Shown here piece by piece: positions 25,156-33,036 of a stretch of 64,000 bases of DNA. The position numbers were made by a program, and so were the translations under genes. The DNA lies in assembly GCA_003222535.1 (NCBI GenBank), contig QHWJ01000236.1, positions 1-64,000 on the forward strand, written 5' to 3'. The first letter of the stretch is position 1, and every line of letters begins with the position of its first letter. This stretch comes from Acidobacteriota bacterium (lineage in GTDB: Bacteria; Acidobacteriota; Vicinamibacteria; Vicinamibacterales; CAVVIG01). The notes below the pieces were generated by a model, which saw nothing but the letters and a program-made list of their open reading frames with translations, searched no databases and was not told where the DNA came from.

Positions 25156-26937
25156 ATGGCCGACTCCACTCCCGCCATCACCAGACGACGGTTCGTCACG
25201 TACTTTTCGAGCGTTGGCCTGTCGTCGACGCTGCTGCCCGGCGTCCTGTGGGCCCGGCTGCAGGAGGAGCGGGCCGAACGCATCACGGCCGCCATGCTGA
25301 AAGACGCGCTGGCGGTCGCCGGACTCGACTTCACCGACGAGGAGCGGCAGCAGATCCTCAACGGCGTCAATCAGAACCTGACGCGGTACGCAGACCTCCG
25401 TCAGCTTCACATCGACCCGAACATCGCGCCGCCGCTGTACTACAGCCCGATCGTCCCCGGCACCCGTCTCGATCGCGCGCAGAAGCCGTTCCGCACGAGC
25501 GCGACGCCGTCGCTCCGCCGCCCCGCGAACCTCGAGGACGTCGCGTTCTGGCCGCTCGCGCACCTGGCGCATCTGCTCAAGACGCGTCAGGTGACGTCGG
25601 TCGAGCTCTCGCGGATGTATCTCGATCGGCTCAAGCGCTACAACCCCATCCTGAACTTCGTCGTCACGTTCACGGACGATTTGGGGATGCAGCAGGCGCA
25701 GCAGGCCGACCGGGAAATCGCGGCCGGTAAGTATCGCGGGCCGCTCCACGGGATTCCATGGGGCTGCAAGGACATCATCGCCGTGCCCGGCTATCCCACG
25801 CAGTGGGGATCGGGCGCGTTCAAAGGACAGGTGATCGACACCGAGGCGACGGTCGTGCGTCTGCTGCGGGAGGCGGGCGCCGTGCTCGTCGCGAAGTTGA
25901 CGACAGGTGAGCTGGCGTCCGGCGATCAGTGGTTCGGCGGGCGCACCAACAGCCCGTGGGATCCGACGGAGGGCTCGAGCGGTTCGTCCGCCGGGCCGGC
26001 GAGCGCGACCGCGGCCGGCTGCGTGGCCTTCGGCATCGGGACCGAGACCAGCGGATCGATTCTGAGCCCGTCCACCATCTGCGGTGTCACCGGGCTGCGG
26101 CCGACGTTCGGGCGCGTGAGCCGATACGGTGCGATGACGCTGTCGTGGACGCAGGATCGGCTCGGCCCGCTCTGCAGGACGGTTGAAGACTGCGCGCTCG
26201 TCTTCCGCACGATTGCAAAGGCGGACGAGCAGGATTTGAGCGTCATCGATTTGCCGTTCAACTGGGATGCCGAGCTCGACATCCGGAAGCTGCGCATCGG
26301 CTATCTGGCGCCCGCGTTCCGCGAGGCCAATCGCCACGACGACTGGAAGCGCAACGACGGCCAGGTGCTCGATCAGGTGAAGGCGCTCGGCGTCACGCTC
26401 GAGCCGTTCGAGCTGCCGGCGATGCCGCTGAACGTGACCGGCGGAATTCTCGGCGCCGAATCGGGCGCCTCGTTCGACGAGTTCGTCCGGAGCGGACGCG
26501 ACAAGAACCTCACGAACAAGGGGCGAAGCAACGGGATGCGGCAGAGCCGTCTGGTCCCGGCGGTCGAGTATCTGCAGGCGCAGCGCGTGCGCGCCATGAT
26601 CATGCGTCAGTTCGCGGCTACTGTGTCGAGGTTCGACGTCTACATCGCGCCCTACATCAATATGCGGTCAGGTGGGGCAGGTAGGTCGGGTAGGGCAGGT
26701 GGGGCAGCCGGAGGGGACAGCACGCCGCCGCTCCCGCCGAGCGCGATCCGCGATCACTTTCAGGTCGCGAACCTGTGCGGCTATCCGGCCGTCTCGGTGC
26801 CAAACGGCTTCACGGCGGAAGGCAAGCCGACGAGCATTACGTTCCTCGGACGGCTGTACGCGGAAGCCGAGATCCTTGCGCTCGCCCGCGCGTATCAGGA
26901 ACGCGCGGGGTTTCACCTGAGACGCCCGACGCTCTAG
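25156..26937 (+). CDS. Tat-exported amidase (amidase-signature family)
   Basis: A 593-residue amidase-signature enzyme with a twin-arginine leader (ITRRRFVTYFSSVGLSSTLL). The Ser-cisSer-Lys triad is visible: Lys205 in WGCKDIIA, cis-Ser277 in EGSSGSSAG and nucleophile Ser301 in GTETSGSI. After YIAPYIN a Gly/Arg-rich insert (SGGAGRSGRAGGAAGG) is coded by a GTGGGGCAGGTAGGTCGGG-type repeat at 26669-26708; relatives lack this as far as I recall. CATAAT ends about ten bases before ATG 25156 and there is no ribosome binding site, so the transcript may be leaderless. The enzyme hydrolyses an amide in the periplasm; substrate unknown. Confidence 0.85.
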   Translation: MADSTPAITRRRFVTYFSSVGLSSTLLPGVLWARLQEERAERITAAMLKDALAVAGLDFTDEERQQILNGVNQNLTRYADLRQLHIDPNIAPPLYYSPIVPGTRLDRAQKPFRTSATPSLRRPANLEDVAFWPLAHLAHLLKTRQVTSVELSRMYLDRLKRYNPILNFVVTFTDDLGMQQAQQADREIAAGKYRGPLHGIPWGCKDIIAVPGYPTQWGSGAFKGQVIDTEATVVRLLREAGAVLVAKLTTGELASGDQWFGGRTNSPWDPTEGSSGSSAGPASATAAGCVAFGIGTETSGSILSPSTICGVTGLRPTFGRVSRYGAMTLSWTQDRLGPLCRTVEDCALVFRTIAKADEQDLSVIDLPFNWDAELDIRKLRIGYLAPAFREANRHDDWKRNDGQVLDQVKALGVTLEPFELPAMPLNVTGGILGAESGASFDEFVRSGRDKNLTNKGRSNGMRQSRLVPAVEYLQAQRVRAMIMRQFAATVSRFDVYIAPYINMRSGGAGRSGRAGGAAGGDSTPPLPPSAIRDHFQVANLCGYPAVSVPNGFTAEGKPTSITFLGRLYAEAEILALARAYQERAGFHLRRPTL

Positions 26938-26940
26938 TCT

Positions 26941-27572
26941 CACACAGACACGCCGTTCGAGAACGTGTACGGCAACGGCGGGCTGCTGACGCGGTTGGCG
27001 ATCTGCTGAGGTGGAACGAGAACTTCACGTCACCGATCGTTGGCGACGCGTCGTTTGTTGCCGAGCATCGGCAAGTGGGGAAGTTCGGCGACGCCCGGCC
27101 GCATGGCTACGGCCTCGGCCTGTTCGTCGGCACACACAATGGACTGCGCGAGGTGTATCACAGTGGATCGACGGCAGGATATTCCGCGTTTCTGACGCGC
27201 TTTCCGGATCAGCGCGTCTCGGTCGCCGTGCTCTGCAACGCAACGAGCGCGCAGGCCACGCAATACGCGCATGCCGTCGCGGACCTCTATCTGGGCGATC
27301 TGCTCGAGCCGGCGGAGCCGGCGGCCACCCACACGCTGACGAGCGTTGAGATCAACAGGGTCGCCGGCCTGTATCGCTTTGACACCACCGGCCTTCCCGT
27401 GACGATCGCGCGCGAGAAGGACGGACTGCGTGCGGGCCGGGCCGCGCTGCTGCCTCAGTCGGCTCTGCGCTTTCTCACGTCCGGGAGGCAGGTCTGGGAG
27501 CTCGACGCGCGCGGGATGCGCGTCGCCGACGAATTCGGGACCGTCGAAGAGTATAGAGTGCTGCTCAGATAA
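26941..27572 (+). pseudogene. Class C beta-lactamase-family serine hydrolase, C-terminal remnant
   Basis: Directly after the amidase stop the sequence reads DTPFENVYGNGGLLT, then after a missing base at about 26990 continues in another frame as VGDLLRWNENFTS, HGYGLGLFVGT and YHSGSTAGYSAFLTRFPDQ. This is the second half of a beta-lactamase/transpeptidase-like serine hydrolase; HSGSTAGY is the third catalytic box. The catalytic Ser-X-X-Lys half is absent. The remnant has therefore lost its N-terminus, and the junction with the amidase gene marks an old deletion. A GTG or CTG start could still express the last 180 residues but not an active enzyme. Confidence 0.75.
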
Positions 27573-27593
27573 AGCACCGTAGAGTGCGCAGCT

Positions 27594-28619
27594 CTACGGA
27601 AGAACCGCCGTGATGTTCCTCTTGGGCACCTGGCCGACGGGTATCTGCATCAGTTCCTTGCGCGTCGTGACGTCGACGACCGACACCGAGTTCGAGCCCG
27701 CGTTCGCCACGTAGACGCGCTTGCCGTCGGGAGTGAACGTCAGCCAGTCCGGATGATGGCCGACCTTCGTCTCGCCGAGCAGCTTCAAATCCGGAAGCGA
27801 GTACATGTAGACGCGCGTGTTCATCTTGCTCAGCGAGCACAGCATCTTGCCATCGGGCGAGACGGCGAGGCCGTGTGACGGCGAGCCCTGGAGCCCTTCG
27901 GTGACGCGCTCCGCGGCGGGCACCTCCGGCGCCTTGATCGTGTCGGCAACCTTGTGGGTCGCGAAGTCGACGGTGATGAAGCCGTTGAAGCCCGAGAGCT
28001 GAACGAAGATCCGCTTCGTCGAGCCGTCCGGATTGGTGTCAAAGGCCATCGGCCGGACGCCCTCCGAGGTCGGCACCGTCCAGACGACTTCTTCCGTCTT
28101 CTGATCGATCACGTTGATCTTGCGGCCGGGAATCGAACCGGCGACGACGAACTGCCCATCGGGGGTGACGTAGGTGTTGTGGATGCCACCTTCGGTACGG
28201 ATGCTCTTCACGCGCGTCAGCGATGCGGTGTCGATGACGTCCACCGCGCCGGCGCCGGCCGCGATCGCCACGTACACGCGCCTGCCGTCTTTGCTCACCG
28301 CCACGTTGTTCGGATGATTCGTCAGCGGGATGTGCTTCGTGACCTTCAACGTCCTGGCGTCGGCCACATCCAGCGTCGACTCGGCTTCGTTGGTGATGTA
28401 GAAGCGGCTGCCATCGGGCGCGACCGCGGCGCCGTGATTCACCTCGATGCCGGCGATCTCGCCGACGACCTTGTTGGTCACCGGATCGATGAGCATCACG
28501 CTGTCCCCGGCGGCGTTCGTCTGGACGATGCGGATGGTTGCCGCACGGAGCGCCACGGTGGCCGGAATCGCGAGGATGGCCAGGGACGCGAGCATGTTGG
28601 CGGTCAGCTTGGTCTTCAT
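27594..28619 (-). CDS. YVTN/YncE-type beta-propeller, secreted
   Basis: A 341-residue seven-bladed propeller. It has a signal peptide (MLASLAILAIPATVALRA) and repeated YVTN blades: VNHGAAVAPDGSRFYITNE, HPNNVAVSKDGRRVYVA, GIHNTYVTPDGQFVVAG, HPDWLTFTPDGKRVYVANAG. Such propellers bind partners or small molecules in the periplasm and are common in Acidobacteria; no enzyme activity is evident. It is monocistronic and divergent from the cytochrome gene. Confidence 0.85.
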   Translation of the reverse strand: MKTKLTANMLASLAILAIPATVALRAATIRIVQTNAAGDSVMLIDPVTNKVVGEIAGIEVNHGAAVAPDGSRFYITNEAESTLDVADARTLKVTKHIPLTNHPNNVAVSKDGRRVYVAIAAGAGAVDVIDTASLTRVKSIRTEGGIHNTYVTPDGQFVVAGSIPGRKINVIDQKTEEVVWTVPTSEGVRPMAFDTNPDGSTKRIFVQLSGFNGFITVDFATHKVADTIKAPEVPAAERVTEGLQGSPSHGLAVSPDGKMLCSLSKMNTRVYMYSLPDLKLLGETKVGHHPDWLTFTPDGKRVYVANAGSNSVSVVDVTTRKELMQIPVGQVPKRNITAVLP

Positions 28620-28761
28620 AGTGCCTCACTTTAGTAGGACCGCCGCCCGAAGTAAACTACCGCCGGTTTCAACCGCAGGGCCCTCGTGTCACCCTTGAAC
28701 GAGCCCGGGGTGCCCTGAACCGGTTCTACCGCTTCACATCGGTCACCGGGAGGACAGGTAT

Positions 28762-29172
28762 ATGGCGCAAGCGGCGTGGCTTCTCTTGTTCATCGTGTGG
28801 CAGGCGGGCGCTCCGCCAGCGTCCACCTCGTCATTGGACTTCGACACGTTCAAATCGCGGGTGCAGCCGCTCCTCGCGGAGAAGCGGCCGGGCCATGCCC
28901 GCTGCATCACATGCCACTCGACTGGCACCGCCTTCCGGCTGCAGCGCCTCCCCGCGGGCCGCACCGCCTACACCGACGCGGAGTCGCGAAAGAACTTCGA
29001 GGCCGCGACCCGCGTCGTGCTGCCGGGGGTTCCGCTGAAGAGCCGGCTGCTGACGATGCCGCTGGCGCACGAAGCGGGCGGGACGGAATTCCATCCCGGC
29101 GGCAAGCACTGGGAGTCGCAGGATGACCCCGAATGGAAGGCGCTCGCCGACTGGGTCCGGGGGACCAGGTGA
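28762..29172 (+). CDS. Small secreted c-type cytochrome
   Basis: A 136-residue protein with a signal sequence (AWLLLFIVWQAGAPPA), one haem-binding CITCHS motif and a C-terminal EWKALADWVRG helix typical of the cytochrome c domains found beside Planctomycetes-type DUF1549/DUF1553 proteins. A Met ligand could be in RLLTMPLAH. GGGAGGA lies eight bases before ATG 28762. It probably carries electrons in the periplasm. The stop is followed immediately by the thioesterase reading frame, so the two may be co-transcribed. Confidence 0.75.
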   Translation: MAQAAWLLLFIVWQAGAPPASTSSLDFDTFKSRVQPLLAEKRPGHARCITCHSTGTAFRLQRLPAGRTAYTDAESRKNFEAATRVVLPGVPLKSRLLTMPLAHEAGGTEFHPGGKHWESQDDPEWKALADWVRGTR

Positions 29173-29197
29173 AGGGCACGTGGGGCGGGTAGGGCAC

Positions 29198-29671
29198 GTG
29201 GGGCAACCGTTTCGGTACTACCTCCGCGTCCGATACATCGAGTGCGACGCGCAAAGAGTCGTGTTCAACTCGCGCTACGGCGAGTACGTCGACGTCTCGA
29301 TCAACGAGCTGCTCCGCGCGATCGGCATCCTGAAGGACTTCACCGACGGCGAGCTCGACTTCCAGCTCGTGAAGCAGACGATCGAATGGAAATCGCCCGC
29401 GCGCTTCGATCAGGTGCTCGAGCTCTCGATCGCCGCCACGCGCCTGGGCACTACGTCTTTCACGATCGGTACCGAGTTTCGGATCGCGGGCGACGAGAAG
29501 GTGATCGCGACTGCTGAAACCGTGTACGTGCTGGTCGACGCGCGGACGCTCACGAAGCTGCCGCTGCCGGCGGCGTTTCGCCTGGCGCTGCAGGACGGCG
29601 CGGCAGGCCGCACGACCGATCACGCCGCCTGCGAGCCGCGTCCGGCCGCTGACTGCGATGCGCGTGCCTGA
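29198..29671 (+). CDS. Acyl-CoA thioesterase, 4-hydroxybenzoyl-CoA thioesterase fold
   Basis: A 157-residue hotdog-fold protein: FRYYLRVRYIECDAQRVVFN has the catalytic Asp of the 4HBT family (usual CDAQ/TDAQG), then RYGEYVDVSINELLRAIG, KSPARFDQVLELSI and TAETVYVLVD. The start is uncertain: GTG 29198 or GTG 29180, since the upstream bases are a short repeat (GGGCACGTGGGGCGGGTAGGGCACGTGGGG) that also supplies the first codons. The C-terminus extends about 25 residues beyond the usual end (RTTDHAACEPRP), perhaps a frameshifted tail. It hydrolyses acyl-CoA thioesters in the cytoplasm; specificity not determined. Confidence 0.8.
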   Translation: MGQPFRYYLRVRYIECDAQRVVFNSRYGEYVDVSINELLRAIGILKDFTDGELDFQLVKQTIEWKSPARFDQVLELSIAATRLGTTSFTIGTEFRIAGDEKVIATAETVYVLVDARTLTKLPLPAAFRLALQDGAAGRTTDHAACEPRPAADCDARA

Positions 29672-29888
29672 GGTCGTCGAGACCCTCGGCTCCTGCTGCG
29701 ACGGCCGCGGGCGGGGCGGCCGACGCCATGCGGAGTTCCCGAACCTCGTGCCGATCGAGCCGAGGGACGTCCTCCGCTTGGTGACTCCTCTGAAAACTGG
29801 GCTGGTACAGCGGGGCGGAAATGTTCATAATAGGCGCAGCCAGTACGGGCGGGGCGTCCAGAGCGGGCGTCTTTTACAAGGAGACGAC

Positions 29889-30164
29889 ATGGCAAAGAAA
29901 GCAGCCAGTAAGCGGAAACCGAATGCGGCCTTCATGAAGCCGGTGCAGCCGAGCGCCGTGCTGTCGGAGGTCGTCGGCTCGAAGCCGATTCCGCGGACCG
30001 AAGTCACCAAGAAACTCTGGGCCTACATCAAGAAGAATGGCCTGCAGGACAAGAAGAACAAGCGGATGATCAAGGCCGACGATATGCTCAAGCCGGTGTT
30101 CGGCGGCAAGGCGACCGTCAACATGTTCGAGATGACGAAGCTCGTGAGCAAGCACCTGAAGTAA
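29889..30164 (+). CDS. SWIB/MDM2 domain protein
   Basis: A 91-residue basic protein: a Lys-rich N-terminus (AKKAASKRKPNAAFMKP) followed by one SWIB domain (LSEVVGSKPIPRTEVTKKLW, YIKKNGLQDKKNKRMIKADD, LKPVFGG). AAGGAG lies eight bases before ATG 29889. SWIB domains come from eukaryotic chromatin-remodelling complexes; stand-alone copies occur in Chlamydiae and some soil bacteria, often fused to topoisomerase, and are thought to bind DNA or protein. The basic tail suggests a nucleoid or topology role. It is monocistronic. Confidence 0.9.
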   Translation: MAKKAASKRKPNAAFMKPVQPSAVLSEVVGSKPIPRTEVTKKLWAYIKKNGLQDKKNKRMIKADDMLKPVFGGKATVNMFEMTKLVSKHLK

Positions 30165-30171
30165 AAACAGC

Positions 30172-30386
30172 CCCGTCATGGCTGGGGGCAGATGGCAGAT
30201 GGAGGCGTGGTTGACCATCAACCATGAGCCATCAGCCATCAGCCATCAGCCATGATCTCCACGCCTCCCCGCACCCTCGTACCCCGCACTCTCTCTGTTC
30301 GGTGACGGCGGTTGCATCCGGGAGCGCGAGCCTTTCAGGCGAGCGATCACCGGGACGCTCGGCCTGAAAGCCTCGCGCTCCAGATG
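30172..30386 (+). repeat. GCCATCAGCCAT array and a GAGCGCGAGGCTTTCAGGC hairpin
   Basis: Bases 30175-30254 hold ATGGC/GCAGATGGCAGATGG words and then four GCCATCA words, forming an imperfect hairpin after the SWIB gene. At 30319-30383 GGAGCGCGAGCCTTTCAGGC is answered by GCCTGAAAGCCTCGCGCTCC, a second hairpin with 20-base arms (two mismatches). The second one shares the GGAGCGCGAGGCTTTC core with the in-gene repeats of the 1229-aa permease at 52.3 and 52.5 kb. Confidence 0.8.
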
Positions 30387-30418
30387 GATCCCTGTTATTC
30401 TCCGTACGAATCCCCATC

Positions 30419-32749
30419 ATGAATTCACGTCGCTTTCTTCCGGTGCTGTTCCTGCTGTTTGTCGGCAGCGGCTGCGCCGCGCTGATTTACGAGATCGTCT
30501 GGTTCCAACTGCTCCAGCTGGTGATCGGATCATCGGCCATCTCGCTCGGCATCCTGCTCGGCACGTTCATGGGCGGAATGTGTCTGGGCAGCCTGCTGTT
30601 CTCGCGCATGATTTCCGCGCGGCAGCATCCGCTGCGCGTCTATTCGGCGCTCGAGCTCGGCATCGGCGTCCTCGCGGCGCTGATCCTCGTCGGCATGCCG
30701 CTGGTCGGCGGCGCGTATAGCGCCTGGGCAGGAGAGGGCATGGCCGGCATTGTCCTCCGCGCCGTGGCGGCCGGCGTCTGCCTGCTGCCGCCGACGGTTC
30801 TGATGGGCGCGACGCTGCCGGCCATCGCGCGCTGGGTCAACGCCGCGCCGGACGGCGTCGCGTGGCTCGGGTTCTTCTACGGCGGCAACATCGGCGGCGG
30901 CGTGATCGGCAGCCTCGCCGCCGGCTTCTATCTGCTGCGCATGTTCGACGTGTCGACGGCGACCTCCGTGGCCGTCGCGATCAACGTGGCCGTCGCGCTG
31001 ATCGCGTACGGGCTGGCGGCGCGGACGTCATACGAAGCGGATCCGCCGCCGGTGAGGGCCGGGGCGGCTCACGCGGGTACGCGGTCGGTATATGTCACGA
31101 TCGCGTTATCGGGGATGACGGCGCTCTCCGCCGAAGTGATCTGGACCCGGCTGCTGTCGCTCCATTTCGGCGCCACCGTCTATGCGTTCGCGCTCATCCT
31201 CGCGGTGTTCCTCGTGGGCCTGGGCATCGGCAGCACGATCGGCGCGACGCTGGCGCGCAGCCAGTCGTCGCCGCGTCGCGCGCTCGGCTGGTGCCAGCTC
31301 CTGCTGTGCGGTGCGATCGCGTGGGCGGCGTACCAGCTCACCGAATCGTTGGTGTACTGGCCGATCAACCCTTCGATCGCCACGACGCCGTGGTTCACGC
31401 TGCAGCTCGACCTGGTCCGCTGCTTGTGGGTCGTGCTGCCCGGCGCGATTCTGTGGGGCGCGAGCTTTCCCCTGGCGCTGGCGGCCGTCGCGTCGACCGA
31501 TCAGGACGCGGCGCGGCTCGCCGGCGGCGTCTATGCCGCGAACACGGTCGGCGCCATCGTCGGCTCGCTGGCGACGAGCTTCGTGCTGATTCCGTGGATC
31601 GGCAGCTCGCATTCCGAGCAGGTCATCATCATCGCCGCCGCGCTGTCCGCGCTGCTGATGCTCGAACCGTCGTTCGCCGGTGCGGGCGGGAGCCCATCAC
31701 GCTGGAACCTCACGGGCACGGCCGTCCTCGCGACCGCCATGGTCGCGGCCGGCCTGCTGGCTCGGAGCGTCCACGAGCTGCCGGGACTGCTCGTCGCCTA
31801 TGGGCGCTACGCCGCGACACGCGTCGGCCAGGCCAACATCATTTACGTCGGCGAGGGGCTGAACGCGTCGGTCGCCGTCTCGGAGCTGTCCAACGGCGTT
31901 CGCAATTACCACAACGCCGGCAAGGTCCAGGCGTCGAGCGAGCCGCAGGACATGCGGCTCCAGCGCATGCTCGGCCACCTGACGACGCTGATTCCCGAGC
32001 ATCCGCGAAACGTGCTCGTCATCGGGTGCGGCGCGGGCGTGACCGCCGGTGCGGTGTCGGTCGATCCCGCTGTCGAGCATGAGACGATCGCGGAGATCGA
32101 GCCGCTCGTCCCCAGAGTCGTATCCACCTACTTCAGCCAGCACAACTTCGACGTGGTCCGCAACCCGAAGGTGCACGTGCGGATCGACGATGCGCGCCAT
32201 TTCGTCGAGACGACGAATGAGAAGTTCGACGCAGTGACATCGGATCCGCTCGACCCGTGGGTGAAGGGCGCCGCGATGCTGTACACGGTCGAGTTCTTCG
32301 AGATGGTGAAGCAGCACCTGAACCCCGGGGGCGTCGTCACGCTCTTCGTGCAGCTCTACGAGAGCAACACCGAAGCGGTGAAGAGCGAGATCGGCACCTT
32401 CCTCTACGTGTTCCCGAACGGCATCGTGTGGGGGAACACGAACGAGGGCAAGGGATACGATCTGGTGCTGCTCGGCCAGAATCAGCCGACGCGGATCGAC
32501 GTCGATGCGATCCAGGCGAAGCTCCAGCGCCCCGAATACGCGCCGATGGCCCAGTCGCTGCGCGAGATCGGCATGCACTCGGCGGTGGATCTGTTCTCGA
32601 CCTACGCCGGCCGCAAGCCCGATCTCGAGCCGTGGCTGCGCAACGCGTCGCTCAATCGCGACCCGAAGATGCCCGACGATCTGTTCATCGCGTCGGAGAC
32701 GACCAAGCACGCGCTGTTTGCGGCGATTACGAGCGCGCAGGGACGGTAA
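30419..32749 (+). CDS. MFS-like membrane domain fused to spermidine-synthase-like domain
   Basis: A 776-residue fusion. Residues 1-450 are hydrophobic with about 12-14 segments (GCAALIYEIVWFQLLQLVIG, LSAEVIWTRLLSLHFGA), the usual membrane part of fused MFS/spermidine synthases. Residues 480-776 carry the aminopropyltransferase/methyltransferase-like fold (NVLVIGCGAGVTAGAVS, IAEIEPLVPRVV, VHVRIDDARHF, DAVTSDPLDPW). The GIGGGDG motif of true synthases is replaced by GCGAGVT, so polyamine synthesis is not assured. The protein sits in the inner membrane. It is monocistronic, between two repeat blocks. Confidence 0.85.
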   Translation: MNSRRFLPVLFLLFVGSGCAALIYEIVWFQLLQLVIGSSAISLGILLGTFMGGMCLGSLLFSRMISARQHPLRVYSALELGIGVLAALILVGMPLVGGAYSAWAGEGMAGIVLRAVAAGVCLLPPTVLMGATLPAIARWVNAAPDGVAWLGFFYGGNIGGGVIGSLAAGFYLLRMFDVSTATSVAVAINVAVALIAYGLAARTSYEADPPPVRAGAAHAGTRSVYVTIALSGMTALSAEVIWTRLLSLHFGATVYAFALILAVFLVGLGIGSTIGATLARSQSSPRRALGWCQLLLCGAIAWAAYQLTESLVYWPINPSIATTPWFTLQLDLVRCLWVVLPGAILWGASFPLALAAVASTDQDAARLAGGVYAANTVGAIVGSLATSFVLIPWIGSSHSEQVIIIAAALSALLMLEPSFAGAGGSPSRWNLTGTAVLATAMVAAGLLARSVHELPGLLVAYGRYAATRVGQANIIYVGEGLNASVAVSELSNGVRNYHNAGKVQASSEPQDMRLQRMLGHLTTLIPEHPRNVLVIGCGAGVTAGAVSVDPAVEHETIAEIEPLVPRVVSTYFSQHNFDVVRNPKVHVRIDDARHFVETTNEKFDAVTSDPLDPWVKGAAMLYTVEFFEMVKQHLNPGGVVTLFVQLYESNTEAVKSEIGTFLYVFPNGIVWGNTNEGKGYDLVLLGQNQPTRIDVDAIQAKLQRPEYAPMAQSLREIGMHSAVDLFSTYAGRKPDLEPWLRNASLNRDPKMPDDLFIASETTKHALFAAITSAQGR

Positions 32750-33036
32750 AAAGAGAATTCGCGGGTTGGTGATTGGTTGAACGAGTGAATCCCGATGCTC
32801 GTAGTGTCCGGCTTGAGCCGACCTGTCCACGACGATCAACGCAGAGCCCGCGGAGCCCGCAGAGAAAGGGGGGTCAAAGACCAGCAGCACCAACGCCGTG
32901 AACGCCGTTGTGACGAATCCAAGTCCATGCATATGGCGATTGATTGTGACGAAGAATGTCCGGCTACCGGCGATCCTTCGGAGTATGCTCCCGCCCGATG
33001 TCTTAGTCGAGGCGTCTTGCTCATCTGAGGCTGCTC
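32750..33036. other. Gene-free gap with two repeat families
   Basis: I see no gene. GTAGTGTCCGGCTTGAGCC at 32799-32817 is a copy of the TAGTGTCCGGCTTCAGCCGGAC element, and AACGCAGAGCCCGCGGAGC with GCCCGCAGAGAAAGG at 32838-32870 belongs to the GCAGAGCCCGCAAAG family that recurs at 33070 and 41070. Confidence 0.6.

Noticed and set aside
27817..28634. Plus-strand frames opposite the YVTN propeller gene
   Set aside because: Antisense shadows of a strongly conserved propeller gene.
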